From positions 124,001 to 188,000 of the forward strand of contig NZ_JARHTP010000011.1 in NCBI RefSeq assembly GCF_029223485.1: a stretch of 64,000 nt of DNA, written 5' to 3'. Every line of letters begins with the position of its first letter. Positions within the stretch are counted from its first letter, which is position 1. Below, in pieces: positions 1 through 7,962 of this stretch. The notes beneath the pieces were generated by a model. That model saw only the letters and a list, made by a program, of their open reading frames with translations, was not told the origin of the DNA and did not search any database. Source of the DNA: Streptomyces coacervatus (GTDB lineage Bacteria > Actinomycetota > Actinomycetes > Streptomycetales > Streptomycetaceae). The position numbers were made by a program, and so were the translations under genes.

Positions 1-48
1 CAGAAGCGCCGACCCTGCGGCCACGGCGGTTGTCGTACGAAGTCGCAT
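1..48 (-). CDS. Start of a glycine betaine/proline ABC transporter substrate-binding protein (partial)
   Basis: Only the first 16 codons are inside the window; the gene runs off the left edge. The peptide begins M-R-L-R-T-T-T-A-V-A-A-G, an Arg-containing start followed by small hydrophobic residues, which is how a lipoprotein or Sec signal peptide begins. The ATG lies one base after the TGA of the permease gene, so it is translationally coupled to it. The identification as the betaine/proline binding protein (ProX/OpuAC type) is an inference from its place after the ATPase and permease of that transporter; nothing in 16 residues proves it. Confidence 0.6.
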   Translation of the reverse strand, partial: MRLRTTTAVAAGSALL

Positions 49-49
49 G

Positions 50-1996
50 TCACGCTCCCTTTTTCGCGCGGCGTTCGGTCGGCTGGGTCACCCGGTCGAG
101 CATCAGGCCGAGGCAGACGATCGCGGCGCCCGCCACCAGGCCGGTCGCCAGGTCGCCCTGCGCGAGGCCGAACACGGTGTTGTAGCCGAGCGCGCCGCCG
201 CCGACCAGGCCGCCGATGACGACCACGGCGAGGACCAGGACCACACCCTGGTTGACGGCGAGGAGCAACGCCGGGCGGGCGAGCGGGAGTTGGATCTGGC
301 GGAGCTGCTGGCCGGGGGTCGCGCCGAGCGAGCGGGCCGACTCCAGGGCGGCCGGGTCGACCTGGCGCAGGCCCTGCGTGGTGATGCGGACGACGGCCGG
401 CAGGGCGTAGACCACGGCCGCCGCGACGGCGGGGGCGCGGCCCACGCCGAACAGCGCGACCACCGGGATGAGGTACACGAACTGCGGCATCGTCTGGAAG
501 ACGTCCAGGACCGGCCTCAGCAGCCGCTCGAAACGGTCGCTGCGGGCCGCCGCGATACCGGTCGCGAGACCCAGCACGAGGGTGACGGCGACGGCCGCCA
601 GCACCTGGGAGAGAGTGTCGAGCGACGGCGTCCATACGCCGAGCACGCCGATCGCGGCCATGGCGAGGACCGCGGTGAGCGCGGTGCGCCAGGTGCCGAT
701 CAGCCAGGCCAGGGCGGCGACCACGAGCAGCACCGACCACCAGGGCAGCCACTGCAGACCGCTGCGGACGGGGTTCAGCACCCAGGTCGTGAAGTGGGCC
801 GCCCAGTCGGCGGTGCCGCCCACGACGGGCACGCCCGAGTAGAGGTGGGCGGTCATCCAGTCGACGGCGCGATTGACCGGTTCGGCGATGTTCAGCGTCC
901 AGGCGCCGGGCCAGTCGAGACGGCCCGCGAGCCGTCCGGCGAGCGCCACGGCGACGGCGGCGACGGCCGCGTAGAGCCAGGTCCGGGGGCTGCTCTCGTG
1001 CTCGCCCCCGGCTCGCTCGCCCGCGGCGCCGGTCACGCGGTCCAGTACGACGGCGAGCAGCACGATGGGGATACCGGCCGAAAGCGCCGCGCCCACGTCG
1101 ACCGAGGCCAGCGCCTGGTAGACGCGGTCACCGAGACCGCCCGCGCCGATGACGGAGGCGATGACGGCCATCGACAGCGCCATCATGATCGTCTGGTTGA
1201 GGCCGAGCAGGAGTTCCTTGCTGGCCAGCGGGATACGGGCGGTCAGCAGCCGCTGGCGTGCGGTGGAGCCGAGCGACTCGACCGCCTCCAGCACCTCCTT
1301 GTCGGCGCCGCGCAGACCGAGGGAGGTGAGGCGGGCCATCGGCGGGGCGGCATAGACGACGGTGGCGAGGACGGCCGCGGGGACGCCCATGCCGAAGACC
1401 AGCACCACGGGCAGCAGATACGCGTAGGCAGGCATCACCTGCATGGTGTCCAGCACCGGGCGCAGGGTGCGGTCGAGACGGTCGGAGAGACCGGCGGCGA
1501 GGCCGAGCACCACTCCGACAGCAACCGACGCGAGCACGGCGACCACCATGAGCGCGAGCGTCTGCATGGTCGGCACCCACATGCCGAGCAGGCCGCAGGT
1601 GAGGAAGGCTGCCGCCGTGCCGATCGCGAGCCGTACTCCGGCGACGCGCCAGGCGACGAGCGCTCCGAGGGCCGTGACGCCGGTCCATCCCGCGGCGAGG
1701 AGCACCAGGTATACGGCGCGTACGGAGATCACGACGGCGTTGCTCATGTAGCCGAAGCCGTAGAGGAACAGGGGGTGGCTGTCCCGGTTGTCGATGATCC
1801 AGTTGCTGGCGGTGGTGAGGGGGTTGGTGAGGTCGACGGTTAGGGCTTCGGGCCAACTGCCGCTTGCCCACTTGGCGTTGGCGAGCGGGACGAGGATCGC
1901 GGCGGCGAGGGCGAGAAGCAGGAGCTTCTGGGCCGCGCGGTGCCTGAGCAGACCGCCGGGCAGCGCGCGCGGGGCGGATGCGGTGACCGTTGCCAT
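50..1996 (-). CDS. Glycine betaine/proline ABC transporter, double-length permease
   Basis: A 648-residue membrane protein forming the channel of an osmoprotectant importer. It contains two complete binding-protein-dependent permease domains in tandem. Each carries the EAA-loop motif that docks onto the ATPase: one around residues 235-265 (core ESLGSTARQ) and one around 550-580 (core SLGATPGQQ). The usual ProW/OpuAB permease is about half this length, so this is a fused or internally duplicated form in which one chain could supply both halves of the channel. The start ATG overlaps the TAA of the ATPase gene (TAATG), and its stop lies one base from the next ATG. Substrate is inferred from the choline oxidation genes in the same operon. 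Confidence 0.9.
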   Translation of the reverse strand: MATVTASAPRALPGGLLRHRAAQKLLLLALAAAILVPLANAKWASGSWPEALTVDLTNPLTTASNWIIDNRDSHPLFLYGFGYMSNAVVISVRAVYLVLLAAGWTGVTALGALVAWRVAGVRLAIGTAAAFLTCGLLGMWVPTMQTLALMVVAVLASVAVGVVLGLAAGLSDRLDRTLRPVLDTMQVMPAYAYLLPVVLVFGMGVPAAVLATVVYAAPPMARLTSLGLRGADKEVLEAVESLGSTARQRLLTARIPLASKELLLGLNQTIMMALSMAVIASVIGAGGLGDRVYQALASVDVGAALSAGIPIVLLAVVLDRVTGAAGERAGGEHESSPRTWLYAAVAAVAVALAGRLAGRLDWPGAWTLNIAEPVNRAVDWMTAHLYSGVPVVGGTADWAAHFTTWVLNPVRSGLQWLPWWSVLLVVAALAWLIGTWRTALTAVLAMAAIGVLGVWTPSLDTLSQVLAAVAVTLVLGLATGIAAARSDRFERLLRPVLDVFQTMPQFVYLIPVVALFGVGRAPAVAAAVVYALPAVVRITTQGLRQVDPAALESARSLGATPGQQLRQIQLPLARPALLLAVNQGVVLVLAVVVIGGLVGGGALGYNTVFGLAQGDLATGLVAGAAIVCLGLMLDRVTQPTERRAKKGA

Positions 1997-3204
1997 TAGA
2001 CCGCCCCCGTGTCTGTGGTGGGGGGCGGGGTCGCTGGCGGGCGCTCGGCCGGTGCCGCTGTCTTTGGGACGGGTGCCGCCCCAGCGGCACGACTGCCCGC
2101 AGCTACGGCGGTATCAGCGCCAGCGGCGGCTGTGCCCGCTACGGCGGCATCCGCGGCAACAACGCCCCTGCCAGCCACGGAGGCGATCAGCGTTTCAGCG
2201 TCCACCACGCCCAAGCAGCGGCCGTCGTCCACCACGCAAGCCGGTGCGCCCAGGTCGGCGACCACCTTGATCGCCTCGGCGACCACCGCGTCGGCGGCAA
2301 TGGCCCCCGGATGCTCCGGGCCGCCGCACTCCCCGGCCCGCATCGCCGTACGGACAGTCATCACTTGCTCGCGCGGCACATCCCGTACGAACTCACGTAC
2401 GTAGTCGTCGGCCGGGCTGCCGACGATCTCCTCGGGGGTGCCCAGCTGGACGACCCGGCCGTCGCGCATCAACGCGATGCGGTCGCCGAGCTTGAGCGCC
2501 TCGCTGAGGTCGTGGGTGATGAAGACCATCGTGCGGCCCTCCTCGCGGTGCAGGCGGACCACCTCCTCCTGCATGTCCCGCCGGATCAGCGGGTCGAGCG
2601 CGCTGAACGGCTCGTCGAAGAGCAGGACTTCGGGGTCGACGGCCAGGGCGCGGGCCAGCCCCACACGCTGGCGCTGACCGCCGGACAGCTGGCTCGGGCG
2701 GCGCTGCTCCATGCCCTCCAGGCCGACCTTGGCGACGACCTCCTGGGCGCGCGCCCGGCGCTCGGCCTTGCTCATGCCCTGGATCTCCAGGCCGTACGCC
2801 ACGTTGTCGAGGACCGTGCGGTGCGGAAGGAGACCGAAGTGCTGGAAGACCATCGCGGCGCGGTGGCGGCGCAGTTCGCGCAGGCGGGACTTGTCCATGG
2901 CGCGGACGTCCTCGCCGTCGATGGCGATCGTGCCGGCCGTCGGCTCGATCAGCCGGGTCAGACAGCGCACGAGCGTGGACTTGCCGGAGCCGGACAGGCC
3001 CATCACCACGAACACCTCGCCCTTGCGTACGTCGAAGGAGACGTCACGGACGGCGGCGGTGCAGCCCGTGCGGGCGCGGAGCTCGGCGGGTTCCAGCGAG
3101 GTCAGTGCGGGATCGGCGGGGATGCGCTCGGCCTTCGGGCCGAACACCTTCCACAGTCCCTCGACAGAGAAGACCGGCGTACTCATCGCGTTCATCGCGT
3201 TCAT
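1996..3204 (-). CDS. Glycine betaine/proline ABC transporter ATP-binding protein
   Basis: A 402-residue ATPase that powers the betaine importer. Visible motifs are Walker A (GLSGSGKST), the ABC signature (LSGGQRQRV), Walker B ([12 protein letters not shown]) and the switch His (ITHDL). A C-terminal extension of roughly 100 residues fits the CBS-type region that senses ionic strength in ProV/OpuAA. The far C-terminus is Ala/Pro/Thr-rich low complexity. Several in-frame starts are close together (GTG 3207, ATG 3204, 3195, 3186). ATG 3204 is chosen because it shares its A with the TGA of the upstream dehydrogenase (TGATG), the classic coupled arrangement. ATG 3186 cannot be excluded. Confidence 0.93.
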   Translation of the reverse strand: MNAMNAMSTPVFSVEGLWKVFGPKAERIPADPALTSLEPAELRARTGCTAAVRDVSFDVRKGEVFVVMGLSGSGKSTLVRCLTRLIEPTAGTIAIDGEDVRAMDKSRLRELRRHRAAMVFQHFGLLPHRTVLDNVAYGLEIQGMSKAERRARAQEVVAKVGLEGMEQRRPSQLSGGQRQRVGLARALAVDPEVLLFDEPFSALDPLIRRDMQEEVVRLHREEGRTMVFITHDLSEALKLGDRIALMRDGRVVQLGTPEEIVGSPADDYVREFVRDVPREQVMTVRTAMRAGECGGPEHPGAIAADAVVAEAIKVVADLGAPACVVDDGRCLGVVDAETLIASVAGRGVVAADAAVAGTAAAGADTAVAAGSRAAGAAPVPKTAAPAERPPATPPPTTDTGAV

Positions 3205-4733
3205 CACGCATCACTTCCGATCAGGTCTACGGCCTTCTCCCCGACCATCAGCACGCCGATCATCGGGTTCACGGCCGTCATGGTCGGGAACACCGAGGCG
3301 TCCGCGATGCGGATGCCGTCCAGACCGCGAATCCTCAACTGCGGGTCCACGACGGCAAGTTCGTCGTCGCCTGCCCCCATACGGCAGGTGCCCGCCGGGT
3401 GGTACACGGTGTGCGCGACCTTGCGGGCGTACTCGCTGAGTTCCTGGTCGCCCGTGATGTGCGGGCCGGGGGCCACCTCCCGCTTGAGCCAGCTCGCCAG
3501 CGGCTCGGTCTGCGCGATCTCGCGGGCGATGCGGATGCCGTCGACCAGGGTGCGGCCGTCGTAGTCGTCCTCGTCCGTGAAGTAACGGAAGTCGAGGGCG
3601 GGCTTGACCGACGGATCCGCGCTCGTCAGATACAGGCGCCCGCGGCTCTTCGGCTTCGGGATGTTCGGAGTCATCGAGACGCCGAACTCCGGCCGCTCGT
3701 AACCCAGTCGCTCAGGGTTGTCCGTGAACGGCACCTGGTAGAAGTGGAACATCAGGTCCGGGCCCTGGTGTTCGGGATCGCGCCGGACGAACAGCCCGGC
3801 GTCGCTGTCCATCGCGGAGTTCTCCGGGAGCGGGCCGTGGGTCTCCCAGACGATCACCGACTCGGGGTGGTCGAGGAGGTTCTCGCCGACACCCGGCAAG
3901 TCGAGTGCGACCGGTATGCCGAGCGCCTCCAGGTCCGCACGAGGGCCGATACCCGAGTGCAGCAGCAAGCGCGGCGAGTCGACGGCACCGGCACAGAGCA
4001 GGACCTCGCGGCGGGCCCGTACCAGGATCTCCCCGCCGTCCTTCGTGCGGACGTGCACGCCCTCCGCCCGGGTGCCGTTCAGCTCCAGCTCGTACGCCCA
4101 GGTCTCCAGCAGGATGGTCAGGTTGGGCCGCTCGTCCATCACCGGGTGGAGGTACGCCACCGACGCACTCGACCGCTTGTTGTTCTCGGGGTGGTACGCG
4201 AGGTCGAAGAAGCCGACGCCCTCGGTGAACGGCGAGCGGTTGAAGCCCTCGATCCGGGGGACGCCGGTCGCGTGCTGCGCGGCGTCGACGAAGTCGTGGG
4301 CGATGTCGTTACGGTCCTTCTCGTCGACCGGGACGATGTTGTTCAGCAGCCGGGCGTAGTACGCCTCCATCGGCACCGCGCCCCAGCCCTTGGCGCCGGC
4401 CTCCTCCCACTCGTCCCAGTCGGACGGCAGCGGCTTGAAGGCGATGAGGGTGTTGTGGCTGGAACAGCCACCCAGCACTCGGGCCCGGCTGTGCCGGATG
4501 TGGGAGTTGCCGCGGGGCTGCTCGGTGGTCGGGTAGTCGTAGTCCAGCTCGCCGCCGAGGAGGCCCATCCAGCGGCGCAACGTCAGCACGTCCTCACGGC
4601 CGACGTCACTGGGGCCGCCCTCGATGACGGCGACGGTGACGTCCGGGTTCTCGGTGAGACGGGAGGCAATGACGGACCCGGCCGTCCCGCCGCCGACGAC
4701 GACGTAGTCGTAGATCTGGGTGTTCTCGGACAT
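3204..4733 (-). CDS. betA: GMC-family oxidoreductase, choline dehydrogenase type
   Basis: A 509-residue FAD-dependent oxidoreductase that would oxidise choline to betaine aldehyde. The N-terminus carries the dinucleotide-binding glycines ([10 protein letters not shown]) right after the start. The C-terminal GMC signature includes the catalytic His region ([13 protein letters not shown]) and the conserved Asn-Pro segment (TAVNPMIG). An in-frame extension upstream to 5033 exists but is an artefact of GC-rich sequence. ATG 4733 is preceded by CTGGAG at a normal distance, and the flavin motif begins about ten residues later. Neighbours (aldehyde dehydrogenase upstream, betaine transporter downstream) support choline as substrate, but GMC enzymes are diverse and the exact alcohol is inferred. 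Confidence 0.88.
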   Translation of the reverse strand: MSENTQIYDYVVVGGGTAGSVIASRLTENPDVTVAVIEGGPSDVGREDVLTLRRWMGLLGGELDYDYPTTEQPRGNSHIRHSRARVLGGCSSHNTLIAFKPLPSDWDEWEEAGAKGWGAVPMEAYYARLLNNIVPVDEKDRNDIAHDFVDAAQHATGVPRIEGFNRSPFTEGVGFFDLAYHPENNKRSSASVAYLHPVMDERPNLTILLETWAYELELNGTRAEGVHVRTKDGGEILVRARREVLLCAGAVDSPRLLLHSGIGPRADLEALGIPVALDLPGVGENLLDHPESVIVWETHGPLPENSAMDSDAGLFVRRDPEHQGPDLMFHFYQVPFTDNPERLGYERPEFGVSMTPNIPKPKSRGRLYLTSADPSVKPALDFRYFTDEDDYDGRTLVDGIRIAREIAQTEPLASWLKREVAPGPHITGDQELSEYARKVAHTVYHPAGTCRMGAGDDELAVVDPQLRIRGLDGIRIADASVFPTMTAVNPMIGVLMVGEKAVDLIGSDA

Positions 4734-4760
4734 GGGGGTGGTAACTCCAGGGGGATCGAA

Positions 4761-4807
4761 CGCGCCCCAAAGGGGCGCGGGGAACTGCGCGACCAGCCAC
4801 GACGGCG
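4761..4807. repeat. Dispersed Streptomyces intergenic repeat, family 1, copy A
   Basis: The conserved core (4771-4807) begins AGGGGCGCGGGGAACTGCGC and continues for 17 more bases. It recurs almost unchanged at 10757-10793 and 15464-15500. Here CGCGCCCC (4761-4768) pairs with GGGGCGCG (4772-4779) to make a short GC hairpin. It sits between betB and betA inside an otherwise compact operon, about 30 bases after the betB stop. Confidence 0.85.
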
Positions 4808-4839
4808 CGTCAGACGACCGACGGCACAGTGGCGCAGGC

Positions 4840-6369
4840 TCAACCTGCGAACCACCGCACGGGCTTAGGCGCCAGGTTCTGGTAAACGTGCTTGGTCTCG
4901 CGATACTCGGCAAGCCCGGCAGGGCCAAGCTCGCGCCCCACCCCGCTCTTGCCGAACCCGCCCCACTCCGCCTGCGGAAGGTAGGGGTGGAAGTCATTGA
5001 TCCACACGGTCCCGTGCCGCAGCCGCCCCGCAACCCTGCGGGCCCGCCCCGCGTCGGCGGTCCAGACGGCGCCCGCGAGACCGTACTCGGTGTCGTTGGC
5101 GAGGGCGACGGCCTCGTCCTCGGTGCGGAAGGTCTCCACCGTCAGCACCGGTCCGAAGACCTCTTCGCGTACGACCCGCATCTCGCGGTGGCACTGGTCG
5201 AGGACGGTCGGCTCGTAGAAGTAGCCGCCGTCGGGGCGTTCCGGCGACGGCTCGGGGCGCTTGCCGCCGGACCGCAGCACCGCACCCTCCGCGAGCGCGG
5301 AGGCGACGTACGCCTCGACCTTGGCGCGCTGCTGCGCGGAAACGAGGGGGCCGCACTCGACGCCGTCCCCGGTGCCGCGGCCGAGGCGGATCCGGGCGGC
5401 CCGGCGGGCGAGCTCGGCGACGAAGCGCTCCCTCACGGACTCCTCGACGATGAGGCGGGCGCCGGCCGAGCAGACCTGACCGCTGTGGATGAAGGCGGCG
5501 TTCAGGGCCTGGTCGACGGCCGTGTCGAAGCCTTCGTCCGTCGCGCAGGCGTCGGCGAAGACGACGTTGGGGTTCTTGCCGCCGAGTTCGAGGGCGACCT
5601 TCTTGACGCTAGGCGCGGCGGCCTGCGCGACCTTGGTGCCGCTGACCAGTCCGCCGGTGAAGGAGACCAGGTCGACGTCGGGGTGCTCGGCGAGCCGGGC
5701 GCCGACCGAGTGGCCGGGTCCGGTGACGATGCCCGCGACGCCGGTGGGCAGCCCGGCCTCGGAGAGCAGGTCGATGAGCGCGATGGTGGTCAGCGGGGTG
5801 ATCTCGCTCGGCTTGATCACGAAGGTGTTGCCCGCCGCGAGAGCGGGGGCGATCTTCCAACTGGCCTGGAGGAGCGGGTAGTTCCAGGGTGTGATCAGTG
5901 CACAGACCCCGACCGGCTCATGGACGACGACGCTGTGGATGTCGGGCGAGCCCGCGTCGACGACCCGGCCCGGGGCCTCGCCGGCCACCAGGTCGGCGAA
6001 GTAGCGGAAGGCGTCGGCGACGCAGTCGATGTCGATCCGGCCCTCTTCGGCGGTCTTGCCGGCGTCGCGGCTCTCCAGCAGCCCGAGCCGCTCGCGGTCG
6101 CGCACCAGGAGGTCGGCGACGCGGCGCAGCAGCGCGGCGCGCTCGGCCACGGGGGTGCGGGGCCAGTCGCCGTGGTCGAAGGCGTGCCGGGCGGCCGCGA
6201 CCGCCAGATCCGTGTCCTTCTCGTCGCCCTCCGCGACCAGGGCGAAGGGCTGGCCGTCCGCGGGGTCGAGAATCTCGCGCGTGGCGCCGGAGGCGGCTTC
6301 TCGCCACTCCCCTGCCACGTGGATGGTCGCCTGCGCGTCCAGCCCCTGGGTTTCCGCTCTGTCCGCCAT
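4840..6369 (-). CDS. betB: Aldehyde dehydrogenase, betaine aldehyde dehydrogenase type
   Basis: A 509-residue NAD(P)-dependent aldehyde dehydrogenase expected to oxidise betaine aldehyde to glycine betaine. The catalytic Cys lies in SGQVCSAGAR, the general-base Glu in VALELGGKNPN, and the cofactor segment reads VSFTGG. Length is normal for the family. The reading frame is open further upstream to 6423, but ATG 6369 has a good GGAAGG ribosome site and begins at the expected N-terminus (MADRAETQ). It is the first gene of the operon, about 106 bases before betA, and the gap is filled by an interspersed repeat. The 16-base palindrome at 6408-6423 lies just upstream. Confidence 0.9.
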   Translation of the reverse strand: MADRAETQGLDAQATIHVAGEWREAASGATREILDPADGQPFALVAEGDEKDTDLAVAAARHAFDHGDWPRTPVAERAALLRRVADLLVRDRERLGLLESRDAGKTAEEGRIDIDCVADAFRYFADLVAGEAPGRVVDAGSPDIHSVVVHEPVGVCALITPWNYPLLQASWKIAPALAAGNTFVIKPSEITPLTTIALIDLLSEAGLPTGVAGIVTGPGHSVGARLAEHPDVDLVSFTGGLVSGTKVAQAAAPSVKKVALELGGKNPNVVFADACATDEGFDTAVDQALNAAFIHSGQVCSAGARLIVEESVRERFVAELARRAARIRLGRGTGDGVECGPLVSAQQRAKVEAYVASALAEGAVLRSGGKRPEPSPERPDGGYFYEPTVLDQCHREMRVVREEVFGPVLTVETFRTEDEAVALANDTEYGLAGAVWTADAGRARRVAGRLRHGTVWINDFHPYLPQAEWGGFGKSGVGRELGPAGLAEYRETKHVYQNLAPKPVRWFAG

Positions 6370-6407
6370 GATCCGTATTGCCTTCCGTTCCTGTTCCGTT
6401 CCCCTGG

Positions 6408-6423
6408 GTGACACACGTGTCAC
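6408..6423 (-). promoter_or_regulatory. Palindrome upstream of the betaine operon, possible operator
   Basis: GTGACAC-AC-GTGTCAC has seven-base perfect arms around a two-base centre, 39-54 bases upstream of the betB start. This size and position suit a dimeric repressor site such as a TetR/BetI-type or GntR-type regulator. No matching regulator gene is adjacent, so the binding protein is unknown. Confidence 0.5.
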
Positions 6424-6539
6424 TCACGAGGACCGTGAGCGCATGCCCTCGCCCCCGGGATGCATGCGCAATCCATGACCGAAAGTGCGCTGCATCACTG
6501 AAGATGCGGACAAACAGGAAGAAAAGTGCGGCGGAGTGA

Positions 6540-7586
6540 TCAGTCGATCCCGGCGTCCGCGTCGCAGGTCGTATAGGGCGGGCAGAACCAGTCCAGCGCC
6601 GTGGTGAGGTAGCTGAGCTCGTCGTCGCGGCCGTCGGAGTCGGGGCCGTAGGAGGCGATGGCGTAGATGTTGCCGTCCGCTGCGACGAAGCGCTCGTCGT
6701 AGACGTGCCAGGTGCCGACGTCGGGCTCGCCCTTGATGGTGTCGGCCAGATACTCCAGCCGTGAGCCGGTGAACTCGCCGTCGTCGAGCTTCTGCAGATC
6801 GAGCTTCTTGAAACCGGCGGGCTTCTTGGTCTGGTCGGACAGATACAGCTGGAAGGAGTCCTCGGGCGACGCCTCCGCCACCTGGTACACCTGCAGCCGG
6901 TGCTCCCGGTCGGGGCTGCGGTAGCTGACCACCGCAATCCCGTACTGCGAATCGACGCTGTCGCGCGACCAACCCTCCGGTATCGCGATCCGGAACCCCT
7001 CCGTGTCGTTGCGCAGCTCATAGCCCGCGGGCGGCGCGGAGGCCGAGACCGAGGGGGACGGCGACCCCGTGTCCTCGACGGACGGCGACTGCGACAGGTC
7101 CGGCGATGCGGAGGCGGAGGACGTGACGGAACCCGCCGCCACCGGCTTCTTCCCCGGCCCGCCACCCTTCCCGACCACCAGGGTCAGTACGAGACTCACG
7201 GCGACCCCGACCACGGCGGCACCGACGACCACGGACCAGACGAGCCGACGGTTCAGCCCACCGGCGGGGCCGGGGGCAGGTACGGGGAGCGGCTCGACCG
7301 GCGGCCAGGAGGCACCGCTCGACCACTCCGGCACGGTTCCCTCGGCGCCTGGGCCGTGCCAGGTGCTGTCCGCACCGCCACCGGGCCAGCCCTGCTGCGT
7401 CCGCACCGCGGGAGTCGACGTCGGGGGCGCGGGGTAGGCCGGGGCGGCCGGAGGCGGATCAGTGACCGGCGGCCCCTCCGCCACCGGCGGTGGCGTCGGC
7501 AGCGTGGGCGTGGCCGCCGGGCCGCTGCCCGGACCGTCCTCCCAGCGCTGGGTGTCATCGTTCCAGTACCGCTGTCCCCCGCTCAT
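6540..7586 (-). CDS. Unrecognised single-pass membrane protein with proline-rich cytoplasmic tail
   Basis: A 348-residue protein I cannot assign to a named family. Residues 1-112 are rich in Pro, Gly and Ala, one membrane helix lies around 115-138, then comes an Ser/Pro linker and a folded extracytoplasmic domain of about 165 residues. That domain has a beta-strand pattern (IPEGWSRD, HRLQVYQVAE, FVAADGNIYAIASYG) and ends with two Cys residues (FCPPYTTC). The protein at 10855-11733 has the same plan, including RLQIFQVSE and FRAADGTLYAI, so the two are paralogues. It is the last of three closely spaced minus-strand genes, ten bases after the previous stop. Role unknown. Confidence 0.8.
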   Translation of the reverse strand: MSGGQRYWNDDTQRWEDGPGSGPAATPTLPTPPPVAEGPPVTDPPPAAPAYPAPPTSTPAVRTQQGWPGGGADSTWHGPGAEGTVPEWSSGASWPPVEPLPVPAPGPAGGLNRRLVWSVVVGAAVVGVAVSLVLTLVVGKGGGPGKKPVAAGSVTSSASASPDLSQSPSVEDTGSPSPSVSASAPPAGYELRNDTEGFRIAIPEGWSRDSVDSQYGIAVVSYRSPDREHRLQVYQVAEASPEDSFQLYLSDQTKKPAGFKKLDLQKLDDGEFTGSRLEYLADTIKGEPDVGTWHVYDERFVAADGNIYAIASYGPDSDGRDDELSYLTTALDWFCPPYTTCDADAGID

Positions 7587-7596
7587 CGCGTCCCGC

Positions 7597-7962
7597 TCAC
7601 CGCCCCAGGAGGCCGGCCACGGCGCCGGCGGAGGAGAGGAAGGTGACCAGGGCCTGGGAGTCGGCGAGCAGTTCGCGCAGGCGCTGGCGGCGCGTCGGCC
7701 CCGCCTGGCCGGTGCGGGTGATCTCGGTCTCCGTCTCGGCGAGCGCCGCGCCCAGCGCGACCGTCTGCTCGCTGCTGTTCACCCGCCGCAGATCGTCCCG
7801 CAACTGCCGTACCGCTTCCAGGAGTTGCCGGGTGGCCTCGTCCGGCTGTGTCCCCGTGCCGTGGTGCACATGGCTCTCGGCGTGCGCGTTGCTCCCGGCG
7901 GCCACGTTGTTGTTGCTGCCGGAGATGTCGCCGATATTGATGCCCTGGTCTTCACTGGCCAT
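7597..7962 (-). CDS. Small cytoplasmic protein with N-terminal Asn-rich motif
   Basis: A 121-residue protein without a recognised family. Residues 8-23 read INIGDISGSNNNVAAG, followed by a His/Asn-rich stretch (SHVHH). Residues 42-65 look like an amphipathic helix or coiled coil (QLLEAVRQLRDDLRRV) and the C-terminus is hydrophobic (FLSSAGAVAGLLG). The start at 7962 has AGGGAG at a good distance; the frame is open further upstream but that part lies inside the preceding gene. It overlaps the 3' end of the 575-residue gene by 11 bases. The same Asn-rich motif occurs in the C-terminus of that neighbour, which suggests the two proteins interact through it (inference). Confidence 0.82.
   Translation of the reverse strand: MASEDQGINIGDISGSNNNVAAGSNAHAESHVHHGTGTQPDEATRQLLEAVRQLRDDLRRVNSSEQTVALGAALAETETEITRTGQAGPTRRQRLRELLADSQALVTFLSSAGAVAGLLGR

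Noticed and set aside
4734-5033. N-terminal extension of the GMC oxidoreductase
   Set aside because: The extra 100 residues are Arg/Pro-rich, run through the intergenic repeat, and the flavin motif starts right after ATG 4733.
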